From Comamonadaceae bacterium UBA4962 (GTDB lineage: Bacteria > Pseudomonadota > Gammaproteobacteria > Burkholderiales > Burkholderiaceae_C), in the NCBI GenBank assembly GCA_002397315.1, contig DHAE01000019.1, positions 1-34,692 of the forward strand: a DNA stretch of 34,692 nt, written 5' to 3'. Under the pieces are notes generated by a model, which was given only the letters and a program-made list of their open reading frames with translations, made no database searches and was not told the DNA's origin. The translations under genes were made by a program, and so were the position numbers. This document shows, one piece after another, positions 1 through 8,024 of this stretch; the first letter of the stretch is position 1; every line of letters begins with the position of its first letter.

Positions 1-821
1 TCGTTGCGGAAGTTGCGGTTGATTTCGAACACGCGCTCGAAGCCGCCCACCACGAGGCGCTTGAGGTAGAGCTCCGGGGCGATGCGCAGGTACATCTCCT
101 GCTCGAGCGCGTTGTGGTGGGTCACGAACGGCTTGGCGTTGGCGCCGCCGGGAATCGGATGGAGCATGGGCGTCTCCACCTCCAGGAAGCCATGCTGCAC
201 CATGAACTCGCGGATGCCGCTCACGGCCTTGCTGCGTGCGATGAAGCGCTTGCGGGCGGCCTCGTCGGTCATCAGGTCGACGTAGCGCTGGCGGTACTTC
301 ACTTCCTGATCGGCCACGCCGTGGAACTTGTCGGGCATGGGACGCAGGCTCTTGGTGAGCAGCCGCAGCGTGGTCACCCGGACCGACAGCTCGCCGGTCT
401 TGGTCTTCATGAGCGTGCCCTCGGCACCCACGATGTCGCCCAGGTCCCAGTGCTTGAAGGCGGCGTACAGCTCCTCGCCCAGCGCGTCGCGCGTGACGTA
501 GATCTGCAGGCGGCCGCCGGTGGTGCCGAGCGAGCCGTCCTGCACGGTGGCGAAGCTGGCCTTGCCCATCACGCGCTTGAGCATCATGCGGCCGGCCACG
601 CGCACGGGCACGGGGTTGGCTTCGAGCGTTTCGGCATCGGTCTCGGCGTACTGCGCCTGCAGGTCGGCCGCGTGGTGCGCGGGCTGGAAGTCGTTGGGGA
701 AGGCCACGCCCTTGCCCTGTGCCTGGGCCTCCCGCAGGGCCTTGAGTTTTTCGCGGCGCTCGGCGATGAGTTGGTTGTCGTCGAGGGAAGTGGCCGGGGA
801 GGTAGGTTGGTTTTCAGACAT
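1..821 (-). CDS. lysS: Lysyl-tRNA synthetase, class II (N-terminal part, cut by window edge)
   Basis: Charges tRNA-Lys with lysine in the cytoplasm. About 273 codons from the start are visible; the 3' half lies outside the window. The protein opens MSENQPTSPATSLDDNQLIAE, continues through the OB-fold anticodon-binding domain (roughly residues 60-170, with the VRVAGRMMLKRVMGKASFA strand), and reaches the catalytic core with the class II motif 1 region (FLEVETPMLHPIPGGANAKPF) and the beginning of motif 2 (FEINRNFRN) at the cut. The ATG at 819-821 is the only good start: the family normally has a short hydrophilic N-terminal tail like this one. It lies 59 nt downstream of the flippase gene and probably has its own promoter overlapping that gene's stop codon. 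The assignment is secure; nothing looks broken. Confidence 0.97.
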   Translation of the reverse strand, partial: MSENQPTSPATSLDDNQLIAERREKLKALREAQAQGKGVAFPNDFQPAHHAADLQAQYAETDAETLEANPVPVRVAGRMMLKRVMGKASFATVQDGSLGTTGGRLQIYVTRDALGEELYAAFKHWDLGDIVGAEGTLMKTKTGELSVRVTTLRLLTKSLRPMPDKFHGVADQEVKYRQRYVDLMTDEAARKRFIARSKAVSGIREFMVQHGFLEVETPMLHPIPGGANAKPFVTHHNALEQEMYLRIAPELYLKRLVVGGFERVFEINRNFRN

Positions 822-877
822 GGAGGTCCGCAGGCAGGCGCGGTGGGAGAAAAGACGGAACGGACAAAAAAGGGGGG

Positions 878-906
878 ATTTTAAGTTTGGCGGCCCCGTT
901 TGCCCA
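878..906 (-). promoter_or_regulatory. Candidate sigma-70 promoter for lysS
   Basis: On the minus strand a TAAAAT -10 box (878-883) overlaps the TAA stop codon of the upstream flippase gene. A weak -35 TGGGCA (901-906) stands 17 nt away. The same CTTAAAAT/CGCTAAAAT style of -10 box occurs ahead of other genes in this window. Its position about 57 nt before the lysS ATG would let lysS be expressed independently of the glycan operon. Visual match only. Confidence 0.45.
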
Positions 907-2107
907 AACCCGCCATCCACAGGGCCCAGGCGAGCAGCGCCACGGCCGAGGCCGTGCCCAGGCACCAGGCGTGCGCCACCGCCGGCAACGGCGCGCCCGG
1001 CCACCACACCGGCAGGGCAAGCGCGGCCCACTGCAGCAGCGCGACCGCGATGGCGGTGCGCGAGAATGCCGTCGCGCGGCCCTGCTGGAAGGGCAGATGG
1101 CTGCAGGCGGCATGCACGCAGGCCGCCGCCTGCCAGAGCGCCAGCGGCGCCACGTAGGGCATGGCGGCCTGCCAGGAGGGCGCCAGCCCCGCCTGCAGGG
1201 CCAGCGCGCAGGCAGCACCCAGGGCAAAAGTCGCCATGGCGCCGGCCAGGCCGACGCGCAGCGGAGAACCCGGCTGCCCGCTTCCCCCCGCGAGCAGCAC
1301 CTGCGCCCACGAGGCATGGACGACGACCGGCACGAAGCCGAGCAGGCGCAGCAGCAGCGCCAGATAGCCGGCGTCGGCCGCGCCGTGCGTGCGCTGCCAC
1401 ACGATCAGCAGGCCCGCCCCCGTGAGCGCATCGACCGCCGTGTGGGCCAGCCGCAGCCGGGTGCTGCGGTCGTCGCGCTGCGTACGGGCCGGGGCTCCGG
1501 ACGGGCGGGCGGTGCCGGAGGGGGCATCGGAATCGGCGTTCGCGGTCCGGCGTGGCGGCAGCAGCCAGAGCGCGCCCGCGGCATAGCCGGCCAATGCAGC
1601 GCACAGCAGACCCCCCAACGGCTGCTCCGGCCAGGCGAACGCGGCCACCGTGGCCACCGCGAGCGCGGTCACCGGAGGCGCCGCCTTGGCGAGCGCGGCG
1701 ACGTGCGGCGATCGCGTTCTGAGCGCGTAGGGCTGGGCGAGGTACCAGCCCCCCTGCAGCAGCGCGAGGCCGCAGGCCCAGACGATGGCCCAGGCCGAGG
1801 AGGGCAGCCGGCTCCACGCCACCGCGGCCACGACGACCGGTGCCAGCCAAGCCATGCGGCGCAGGCTGGCCGCCAGGGCAGAGCGTAGCGCCTGGCGGGC
1901 GGGCACGTGCGCATCGGCCAGCAGCGTGAGCGGGCTTTGCGCCAGTGCGAGCGTCATCCAGAAGAAAGCGATCTGGCTGACGACGGAGAACGTGCCCACG
2001 GCCTGCGGCGTGAACCACCGCAGCATGACGAGGCTGAACAGCGCTTGGGCCGCCAGCGAGATGGCGCTGCCCAGGGCGACCGCGAGCGTGGCTCGGGGCA
2101 GCTTCAT
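881..2107 (-). CDS. Polysaccharide flippase-like multi-spanning membrane protein
   Basis: A 408-residue, very hydrophobic protein beginning MKLPRATLAVALGSAISLAAQALFS, with about ten to twelve predicted membrane segments. The N-terminal helix pair followed by MLRWFTPQAVGTFSVVSQIAFF resembles the start of Wzx/MATE-type oligosaccharide flippases (polysaccharide biosynthesis family), which move lipid-linked sugar units across the inner membrane. The middle (about residues 195-235) is a hydrophilic, Arg-rich loop. The start is the ATG at 2105-2107, which overlaps the TGA of the preceding glycosyltransferase by 4 nt (ATGA), so translation is probably coupled. It is the last gene of a five-gene glycan operon. 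The flippase role is inferred from fold character and context; no substrate can be given, and a divergent O-antigen polymerase is a less likely alternative. Confidence 0.7.
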   Translation of the reverse strand: MKLPRATLAVALGSAISLAAQALFSLVMLRWFTPQAVGTFSVVSQIAFFWMTLALAQSPLTLLADAHVPARQALRSALAASLRRMAWLAPVVVAAVAWSRLPSSAWAIVWACGLALLQGGWYLAQPYALRTRSPHVAALAKAAPPVTALAVATVAAFAWPEQPLGGLLCAALAGYAAGALWLLPPRRTANADSDAPSGTARPSGAPARTQRDDRSTRLRLAHTAVDALTGAGLLIVWQRTHGAADAGYLALLLRLLGFVPVVVHASWAQVLLAGGSGQPGSPLRVGLAGAMATFALGAACALALQAGLAPSWQAAMPYVAPLALWQAAACVHAACSHLPFQQGRATAFSRTAIAVALLQWAALALPVWWPGAPLPAVAHAWCLGTASAVALLAWALWMAGLGKRGRQT

Positions 2108-3054
2108 GCGCCTGGCTCCAGCCCGAGACGGCGCCAGATGCCGAGCGACGACAGGATGTGCGGCCACGCCAGTGCCTGGACGTCCGGCACCACCGGGGCG
2201 CACGCCTCCAGCGCCGGGCCGAGGAGCGCGGCGTAGCGCCCCGCATCCGCCCGCTCGGGAACGTAGATGAACCGCGCGCCATGGCGGTGTTCGAAACCGC
2301 GCACCCACGCGTAGTCGGTGCTCACCACGGGCAGGCCCGCTGCGCAGTACTCCAGCAGCTTGGTCGATGTCTGCCGGTCGTAGGGGGCGCGGGCCGGCAC
2401 GAGGTTCAGTCCCCAGCGCGCCTGCCGCAGCCAGCCGGGAACCTCCGCGTGGGCCACCCGGCCCGTGGCCGCCACCTGCCCCGCGCGCAGCAGGCGCTCG
2501 CGCAGATCGGCCGGCAGGTCGCCGACGAGCAGCACGCTGCGCCCGGCCCGGGCCAGGCCATCGAACAGCGGCAGGAAATGGCGCAGGCGGCCCATCTCAC
2601 CGAGGTAGACGAAATCATGGGGCCGCGATGCGGGCAGTGCCAGCGGCGCCGCTGCGGCTGGTCCCATGGGCGCGAACATTGCAGGGTCGATGCCCATGTC
2701 GCGCAGTTCCCAGGGCACGCCATCGCCCGGATCCAGGCGCGCGCGCACCCAGCCGTTCTGGAAGATGCGGTAGTGCGGGCGCGGCTGCCGCCAGCGCTTG
2801 GCGCGGTCCTTCAGCCACGCGAGCGGCGGGACGGAGGCCGATGCGTATTCATGCACCTGCACGGCCGACGGAAACCGCAGCGCTTCGCGCGGTGCGACGC
2901 GGCCGCACATCCACCACAGCACCTGCGCATCGTGCGGTACCGAGTCGAGCTGGCGGTGCACCTGGCCGGCATGCCCCCGTGCCTGCAGGAAGGCCGCGTA
3001 GGCGGCGAGTTCCGGCAAGTACGCGTCGCCGCGGTGGATGAAGTGGATCAGCAT
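2104..3054 (-). CDS. Glycosyltransferase, GT-B-like (small, divergent)
   Basis: A 316-residue protein starting MLIHFIHRGDAYLPELAAYAAFLQ. It looks like a compact GT-B glycosyltransferase: an N-terminal Rossmann half, then LYLGEM-like FVYLGEMGRLRHFLPLF (about residue 180) and a C-terminal donor-site region TSTKLLEYCAAGLPVVST (about residues 252-269), which matches the conserved E-x-x-A-x-G-x-P-V-V pattern of GT1/GT4 enzymes. The reading frame extends much further upstream, but that part lies inside the preceding gene in another frame, so I use the ATG at 3052-3054, giving a 7-nt overlap with that gene. It is co-directional in the glycan operon. It would add one sugar to a lipid-linked acceptor at the cytoplasmic face; donor and linkage are unknown. 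Confidence 0.75.
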   Translation of the reverse strand: MLIHFIHRGDAYLPELAAYAAFLQARGHAGQVHRQLDSVPHDAQVLWWMCGRVAPREALRFPSAVQVHEYASASVPPLAWLKDRAKRWRQPRPHYRIFQNGWVRARLDPGDGVPWELRDMGIDPAMFAPMGPAAAAPLALPASRPHDFVYLGEMGRLRHFLPLFDGLARAGRSVLLVGDLPADLRERLLRAGQVAATGRVAHAEVPGWLRQARWGLNLVPARAPYDRQTSTKLLEYCAAGLPVVSTDYAWVRGFEHRHGARFIYVPERADAGRYAALLGPALEACAPVVPDVQALAWPHILSSLGIWRRLGLEPGA

Positions 3055-4094
3055 GCCCCGGTGCTCCCGCGCAGGACCGCCCTCCAGCCATCCAGGAATG
3101 CGGCGGAGCCATGCCGTGAAAGCACGCTGTCCAGCGCGCGCTGCCGGTGCTCGGACGGCAGTGCCAGCACGCGCTGCACGGCGCTCGCCAGGGCCTGCGG
3201 TGAACCGTCCTGCGCCACAAGGCAGGCGGCCGGGCCCTGGGCGGTTTCCACGATCGCCGGCAGCGGCGGCGCGACGAAGGGAATGCCGGCGGCCGCCGAT
3301 TCCAGTGCACTGAGCGGGGTTCCACCCTCGTAGCGGGACGAGAGAACGGTGATGCGCCAGTCCGGTGACAGGGCCTGTTCCCGGGGGCGCTCGCCCGCAA
3401 AAACCAGGCGCTGCTGCGCCACCAGATCGGCCCCCTGCGCTTGCAACAGACCGCGCAGCGGTCCGTCCCCGACCAGCGTGAGCCGGAAGCGCGGCGGCAG
3501 GCACCGCAGCATGTCGATCAGCCGGGCCGGTTCCTTCTCGGGGGACAGTCGCCCCACGCAGCCCATTTCCACCACGGCATCCGGCGGCAGGGCAGGGCGG
3601 CATGCCATGGCGCGGGCGGGAGGCGCGGCATTGCGAATGGTGCTGGCGCGCGAAGGGCCCAGCCGTTGGCCGACGAATGCCTCCATCGATGCGCGGGCAT
3701 GGTCGGAAACGAACACGAACCGGGGCATGCCGCGGTACAGCCAGCGCAGCCGGGCGCGCTGCAGCCGCGAAGCCTGGGCCGCCGCCAGCACCTCCAGCAA
3801 GGGGCCGTGGACCCAGGTGACCACGGGCTTGCGCAGCACCGCGCCGAGCAGCCGCGCGACATGGGCCGTGCGGAAGGCATTGGTGGCCACCAGCACGTCG
3901 CAGTCGCGCGCGGCGCGCCACCACTGCGCCGGATGGCCGCCGCGCAGCGACTGCACGTCGAGGTGGTGCCATCCCCGCTGCTGCAGTCCGGCACACAGCG
4001 CGTCGATGACGGTATTGACGCCGCCCACGGCCCCGTCTTCGCGCAGCAGGCAGACACGTGGCGGTCGCGGAGACGGCGGCGCGGGCGATGGCAT
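3048..4094 (-). CDS. Glycosyltransferase family 4 protein
   Basis: A 348-residue GT-B fold enzyme. Visible signatures are the N-terminal glycine-rich loop EDGAVGGVNTVIDAL (about residue 20), VATNAFRTAHVARLL, the acceptor-side VTWVHGP, then the C-terminal donor half with GCVGRLSPEKEPARLIDML, LTLVGDGPLRGLL and the SSRYEGGTPLSALESAAAGIPFVA block that holds the E-x7-E type catalytic/UDP-binding motif. It probably transfers a sugar from a nucleotide donor during repeat-unit assembly. I chose the ATG at 4092-4094; a TTG at 4109 would add five residues. It begins 25 nt after the sugar-transferase stop and overlaps the next gene by 7 nt, so the genes are very likely one transcript. Specificity cannot be read from sequence. 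Confidence 0.85.
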   Translation of the reverse strand: MPSPAPPSPRPPRVCLLREDGAVGGVNTVIDALCAGLQQRGWHHLDVQSLRGGHPAQWWRAARDCDVLVATNAFRTAHVARLLGAVLRKPVVTWVHGPLLEVLAAAQASRLQRARLRWLYRGMPRFVFVSDHARASMEAFVGQRLGPSRASTIRNAAPPARAMACRPALPPDAVVEMGCVGRLSPEKEPARLIDMLRCLPPRFRLTLVGDGPLRGLLQAQGADLVAQQRLVFAGERPREQALSPDWRITVLSSRYEGGTPLSALESAAAGIPFVAPPLPAIVETAQGPAACLVAQDGSPQALASAVQRVLALPSEHRQRALDSVLSRHGSAAFLDGWRAVLRGSTGAC

Positions 4095-4119
4095 GGACGC
4101 GGGGACCAAGGTGGGATCT

Positions 4120-5448
4120 TCAGCGGGCGCCGAAGCCCGTGAGCACGATGCGCACCGTCTTGTACGCGATGAGCAGGTCGAGCGAGAGCGAGTAATGCTC
4201 CAGGTAATAGAGGTCGTAGCTGAGCTTCACGCTGGTTTCCTCTTCAGTGCCTGCATAGCCCTGCTGCACCTGCGCCCAGCCGGTCAGCCCGGGGCGCACG
4301 AGGTGGCGGTACGGGTAGGCGGGAATGCGCGCGGCGAAGGCCTCCACGAACTGTGCCTGTTCGGGCCGCGGGCCGATCAGGCTCATGTCGCCGCGCAGCA
4401 CGTTCCAGAGCTGGGGCAGTTCGTCGAGCCGCATGCGGCGGATGAAGCGGCCCAGGCGGGTGACGCGTTCATCGTCCACGCTGGCGAACCGGGCGGACTC
4501 CGCGCCCGGGACGGCGGCCCGCATGCTGCGCAGCTTCCAGAGCCGGAACGGCCGGCCGTTGCGCCCGATGCGCATCTGGGAGAACAGCATCGGGCCGGGC
4601 GAATCCAGCTTCACGCCCAGCCCGACCAGCAGGCAGAGCGGCAGCCACAGCGGGAGCGTCGCGATGACCAGGGCTGCATCCAGCAGGCGCTTGACGCTGT
4701 CGTAGGCTGGGTTGCCATCCAAGGCCCACAGATCGTGGACCGACGCGGCCGGCAGCATCTTGCGGCCGCTCAGCAGCTCGGCCACGGTCTCGACGCTGTA
4801 GAGCCGCACGTGCTGCAGCCGCAGTGCGCAGATCTGGCGCTCGCGCGCCTCGTCCGGCGGCGTACGGGTGTCGAGCACCACGCCGGCCCACGGCGCATCG
4901 TCTCCGGGGCGGGCCACGGGAGCGGATGCCGCGAATTCCGTCCAGGGCCGCAATTCGATGTGGCGCAGCCCGGCGCCGGCAGGCGCCCCGAGCAGTTCCC
5001 GCACACGCGATGGAACGGAAGCATCCAGGCAGGCGAGCCGCAGGGCGTGCAGCCGGCGTTGCCGCCGGTGCCCTGCGAGGAACCAGGCCGTCGACAGCAG
5101 GTACGAGAGCAGGACGGCGCCGCGCGAATACGGCTGCTGCAGCAGCGCGAAGCCCAGCGGCGTGACGAGGTACGGCACCGCGGTGGCCACGGCCAGGAAG
5201 CTGCGGCCCTCGAACTGCGGCAGGTAGGCGCCGCTGTAGAGCCAGTGGGCCGTGACGGCATAAGGAACCAGGCACCAGAGCACCGTCTGGGGAAACTGGT
5301 AGGTGGCCCAGCCGCGCCGCTGCAATTCCAGCCCGATGAGGTAGCTCGCCAGCAGCGTGACCGTGCCGCCGAGCGCCCAGCGCAGCACCGCGCCCTGCCG
5401 GTGCGCCGTGGAAGAGCCGAGCTCGCGGTGCGGAATACTGGTGTTCAT
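4120..5448 (-). CDS. Polyprenyl-phosphate sugar phosphotransferase (initiating glycosyltransferase)
   Basis: A 442-residue membrane enzyme that should start glycan synthesis by moving a sugar-1-phosphate from a nucleotide sugar to undecaprenyl phosphate. The N-terminal 130 residues contain about four hydrophobic helices (GTVTLLASYLIGLEL, TVLWCLVPYAVTAHWLY, FLAVATAVPYLVTPLGFALL, AVLLSYLLSTAWFLAG). A Rossmann-like middle region follows, then the bacterial sugar transferase domain from about residue 245: the re-entrant helix (LLDAALVIATLPLWLPLCLLVGLGVKLDSPGP), KLRSM, RLDELPQLWNVLRGDMSLIGPRPE and PGLTGWAQVQ are all present. This is the WcaJ/WbaP-like polyisoprenylphosphate transferase family, intact at usual length. 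The ATG overlaps the preceding GT stop by 4 nt. It is the key indicator that the cluster makes a lipid-linked glycan. Confidence 0.92.
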   Translation of the reverse strand: MNTSIPHRELGSSTAHRQGAVLRWALGGTVTLLASYLIGLELQRRGWATYQFPQTVLWCLVPYAVTAHWLYSGAYLPQFEGRSFLAVATAVPYLVTPLGFALLQQPYSRGAVLLSYLLSTAWFLAGHRRQRRLHALRLACLDASVPSRVRELLGAPAGAGLRHIELRPWTEFAASAPVARPGDDAPWAGVVLDTRTPPDEARERQICALRLQHVRLYSVETVAELLSGRKMLPAASVHDLWALDGNPAYDSVKRLLDAALVIATLPLWLPLCLLVGLGVKLDSPGPMLFSQMRIGRNGRPFRLWKLRSMRAAVPGAESARFASVDDERVTRLGRFIRRMRLDELPQLWNVLRGDMSLIGPRPEQAQFVEAFAARIPAYPYRHLVRPGLTGWAQVQQGYAGTEEETSVKLSYDLYYLEHYSLSLDLLIAYKTVRIVLTGFGAR

Positions 5449-6578
5449 GGGGTCGGGGAAGAGGCGCCGCGCAGCGCGTCGGCATAGAGGGCCAGCACGG
5501 CACCGCCCATGCGCTCGGCGGTGTAGTGCCGCTCGTAGCGTTGCCTGGCGGCCGCACCGAGCCGGGCGCGGGTTGCCGGCGACTCTATCAGTTGCCGCAG
5601 CGTGTCGGCGAGTGCGCCGGCTTCCGGCGGAACGTGCCGTGCGCAGTCGGTGTCCGGCAGCAGTTCCCGCACGCCCGGCAGGTCGCTGGCCACGATGGCC
5701 ATGCCGGCTCGCATGGCTTCGATGAGCGAGATCGGCAGGCCCTCGTGGTCCGACATGAGCACGAAAATCGCATGCCGCGCCAAATGCGCGGGCACGTCGG
5801 CCACATCGCCTTCGAAGCGCACGGCCTTGAGGCCCAGTTGCCCGGCCAGCGCACGGTGTGCCGCCAGGTCGGGGCCGCTGCCGAGGAAGCTGGCCGGCAG
5901 TTCTTCGCCACGCACGTCGCGCAGGCGGGCGAGGGCCCGCAGCAGCAGATCCGGGCGTTTGGGAGGGGCCATGCGCGCCACCATCACCGCAGAAACCGGG
6001 TCCGTGCGGCCTGTGCTGCCGGGGAGAGCGAGTGCGGTGCCGGGCACGTCTTCCACCCCGTTCACGATGACGCTGATGCACCGGCGCGGCAGCGGCAGCG
6101 CGCGGGCCAGCGCCTGCTCGTGGGCGGAGACGCAGACCAGCCGCCGGGTGAGCGGCGCCAGCAGGCATTCGGTGGCCCAGGCGATGGCGCGCCGCAGGGG
6201 CGGGTGGCCCGGCTTGAAGGCGAATCCATGCACGGTATAGACCACCGGCACTCCGGCCAGCGCGCCCGCGATGCGTGCCGCGACGCCGGCCATCGCACTG
6301 TGCGCATGCAGCAGATCGGGCCGGCGCTCGCGCACGATGCGCAGCAGATCGCGCGTGGCGCGCCAGAGCGGCAGGGGATGCAGGCGGTTGCCGAGCGCCG
6401 CGATGCGGTGCACCGGCAGGCCCAGGGCCTGCAGGTCGGTGGCGAGCGGCTCCGGCCGGGTTCCTCCAATGGCCACCTCGACGTGCAGGCCCCGGCGCTG
6501 CAGCACGGTGCACAGCGTGCGCACGTGGCTCTGCGCACCGCCGACCTCGCCCTTGGTGATGACCTGCAGGACGTTCAC
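5445..6578 (-). CDS. Glycosyltransferase family 4 protein (first gene of glycan cluster)
   Basis: A 377-residue GT4 enzyme. With the GTG start at 6576-6578 the protein begins (M)NVLQVITKGEVGGAQSHV, the classic N-terminus of this family, and an AGG-containing ribosome site lies 6-7 nt upstream; a TTG at 6611 would add 11 residues. Further marks are LLHAHSAMAGVAARIAG and VYTVHGFAFKPGHP (acceptor half), VSAVMVARMAPPKRPDLLLRAL and SFLGSGPDLAAH (donor half), and FVLMSDHEGLPISLIEAMRAGMAIVAS with the conserved E-x7-E pattern. It starts 43 nt after the LON-domain gene and overlaps the sugar transferase by 4 nt. It probably adds an early sugar to the lipid-linked primer; the sugar is unknown. Confidence 0.88.
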   Translation of the reverse strand: MNVLQVITKGEVGGAQSHVRTLCTVLQRRGLHVEVAIGGTRPEPLATDLQALGLPVHRIAALGNRLHPLPLWRATRDLLRIVRERRPDLLHAHSAMAGVAARIAGALAGVPVVYTVHGFAFKPGHPPLRRAIAWATECLLAPLTRRLVCVSAHEQALARALPLPRRCISVIVNGVEDVPGTALALPGSTGRTDPVSAVMVARMAPPKRPDLLLRALARLRDVRGEELPASFLGSGPDLAAHRALAGQLGLKAVRFEGDVADVPAHLARHAIFVLMSDHEGLPISLIEAMRAGMAIVASDLPGVRELLPDTDCARHVPPEAGALADTLRQLIESPATRARLGAAARQRYERHYTAERMGGAVLALYADALRGASSPTP

Positions 6579-6621
6579 GCGGGGCCTGCGCACGGCAGCG
6601 GCAGGGCGCAACAGCGGGGGC

Positions 6622-7293
6622 TCACGGTGCGATGCCCGTGCGGTCCAGCACGTCGCCCACCAGCTCCAGCCGCAGCAGCGGGCTGTCGAGCTGCATCAGC
6701 TGCTGCTTCAGGTCGATCGGCACCGGCAGCAGTTCGCACCAGCGGTTGGCCACCCAGCCGCAGTCCTCCAGCTGTTCCGCGCCGGGTTCGGGCAGGCTGG
6801 CGTCGTCGGGGCTGCGATCGCGCAGGCGGGCCAGCACCTGTTCCAAAGCGCTGGCGGTCTTGCGCAGGTCCTCCGGGACCGCCACGGGAACGTCCGGCGG
6901 CAGCTGTTCGACGTCGGCGATCCAGAGCCCGTGCGGCAGCAGTTGGCGGCGGACGATGCGGAAACGCTCCGTCCCCCGTGCCCGCAGGGCGATCAGGCCG
7001 GGGTGGGAATCGTCCAGGTCCGAGATCGCGGCGATCGTTCCGACGTCGTGGAATTTCTCGGGCGCGGCGCCCGCCTGGCGCACCTCGTGGCCATCGGTGA
7101 GCGCCACCACGCCGAACGGCGCGCCGGCCTGGCGGCATTTGCGCACCATGTCGAGGTAGCGCACCTCGAAGACCCGCAGCGCCAGCAGGCCGCCGGGAAA
7201 CAGCACGGTGCCGAGCGGGAACAGCGGCAGCGAAGTGAGCGTGAGCGGCGCCGCCGCCGGCGGCGGCTCGGAGGGGGGTGGGGCGAAGGTCAT
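6622..7293 (-). CDS. LON peptidase substrate-binding domain protein
   Basis: A 223-residue protein made essentially of one LON N-terminal (substrate-binding) domain, seen in LPLFPLGTVLFPGGLLALRVFEVRYLDMVRKC (about residues 22-53), FGVVALTDG and the acidic FHDVGTIAAISDLDDSHPGLIALRARGTERFRI stretch. No AAA+ ATPase or serine-lysine protease part follows, so it is the free-standing form common in proteobacteria, whose exact function is unsettled. A Pro/Ala-rich N-terminal tail of about 18 residues precedes the domain. The ATG at 7291-7293 is used. It runs in the same direction as the glycan cluster, 43 nt ahead of it, and may be co-transcribed, though a functional link is not evident. Divergent from yggT. 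Confidence 0.88.
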   Translation of the reverse strand: MTFAPPPSEPPPAAAPLTLTSLPLFPLGTVLFPGGLLALRVFEVRYLDMVRKCRQAGAPFGVVALTDGHEVRQAGAAPEKFHDVGTIAAISDLDDSHPGLIALRARGTERFRIVRRQLLPHGLWIADVEQLPPDVPVAVPEDLRKTASALEQVLARLRDRSPDDASLPEPGAEQLEDCGWVANRWCELLPVPIDLKQQLMQLDSPLLRLELVGDVLDRTGIAP

Positions 7294-7315
7294 GGGCGTG
7301 GCCGGTAGGGCCCGC

Positions 7316-7351
7316 TATCATCCCACGGCGAAAAGGCCCGCGGCGGGCCTT
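7316..7351 (+). promoter_or_regulatory. Candidate -10 box and 5'-leader hairpin of the yggT gene
   Basis: TATCAT at 7316-7321, in the same CGCTAT-AT context as the strong rpsF -10 box, is a plausible -10 element. Immediately after the expected start site comes a perfect 8-bp inverted repeat AAGGCCCG/CGGGCCTT (7333-7340 and 7344-7351) with a 3-nt loop, ending 17 nt before the yggT ATG. On the opposite strand the hairpin is followed by TTTT, so it could also stop minus-strand transcription. No good -35 box is visible. Confidence 0.4.
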
Positions 7352-7368
7352 CACCCTTCCAGGATTCC

Positions 7369-7917
7369 ATGTTCTTCCAGATCGCCTCTTTCCTGCTCGA
7401 CGTGGTGGGCGGCCTGCTCACCGGTGCCTGCCTGCTGCGCCTGTACATGCAGGCCCAGCGCGTTCCCTTCGGCAACCCCATCGGCCGGCTGGTGTTCGCC
7501 CTCAGCGACTGGCTCGTGATGCCGCTGCGCCGCATCGTTCCTCCCACGGGGCGCTGGGACTGGTCGAGCTTCGTGGCGGCCCTGCTGATCCAGCTCGCGC
7601 AGTACCTGCTGCTCTGGCTGCTGCTGGGCGCGGGAGGCGGCCTGGCCTGGGTGCCGTGGCTGGCGTTGTTCGGCCTCGCCCGGGTCGCGGTCTCCGGAAT
7701 GATGGGGCTGCTGATCGTGGCGGCGGTGCTGTCGTGGGTGCAGACGCGCTCGCCGATCGCCGACGTGATCTCCCGGCTCTGCGACCCCGTGCTGCGCCCG
7801 CTGCGCCGGGTGATCCCGTTGCTCGGGGGCGTGGACCTGTCGCCCCTGGTCGCCATCGTGCTGCTGCAGGTGGTGATGATCGTGCTGGGCCATCTGCAGG
7901 GCGCGGTGCTGATGTAG
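7369..7917 (+). CDS. YggT family integral membrane protein
   Basis: A 182-residue inner-membrane protein with two copies of the YGGT unit: about residues 1-90 (FLLDVVGGLLTGACLLRLYMQAQRVPFGNPIGRLVFALSDWLVMPLRRIVP) and 95-182 (LIVAAVLSWVQTRSPIADVISRLCDPVLRPLRRVIPLLGGVDLSPLVAIVLLQ). Each unit has two membrane helices joined by a loop with the family's D-P-x-L-R-P-x-R-R-x-I-P type motif. YggT proteins are conserved in many bacteria, often near division or pyrroline-5-carboxylate reductase genes, with roles proposed in osmotic stress and membrane organisation; the function here is unknown. It is a single gene, divergent from the LON-domain gene and convergent with accD, sharing a hairpin region downstream. 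Confidence 0.9.
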   Translation: MFFQIASFLLDVVGGLLTGACLLRLYMQAQRVPFGNPIGRLVFALSDWLVMPLRRIVPPTGRWDWSSFVAALLIQLAQYLLLWLLLGAGGGLAWVPWLALFGLARVAVSGMMGLLIVAAVLSWVQTRSPIADVISRLCDPVLRPLRRVIPLLGGVDLSPLVAIVLLQVVMIVLGHLQGAVLM

Positions 7918-7926
7918 CCTCTCCAG

Positions 7927-7964
7927 GAAAAAGCCGCCGGCCCCTGGGATGGGGAGCGGCGGCT
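7927..7964 (-). terminator. Rho-independent terminator of accD
   Basis: Perfect 8-bp arms AGCCGCCG (7932-7939) and CGGCGGCT (7957-7964), extended inside by a CCCC/GGGG pairing; read on the minus strand the hairpin is followed by a run of five T. It lies 60 nt after the accD stop, in the convergent gap with yggT, and is likely to stop the trp/accD transcript. Confidence 0.8.
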
Positions 7965-8024
7965 GGGGCCATGGCTGCAACTGCAGTGGCGGCCACGGCG
8001 ATGGCAGCCCGGCGGCGCTGCGGC

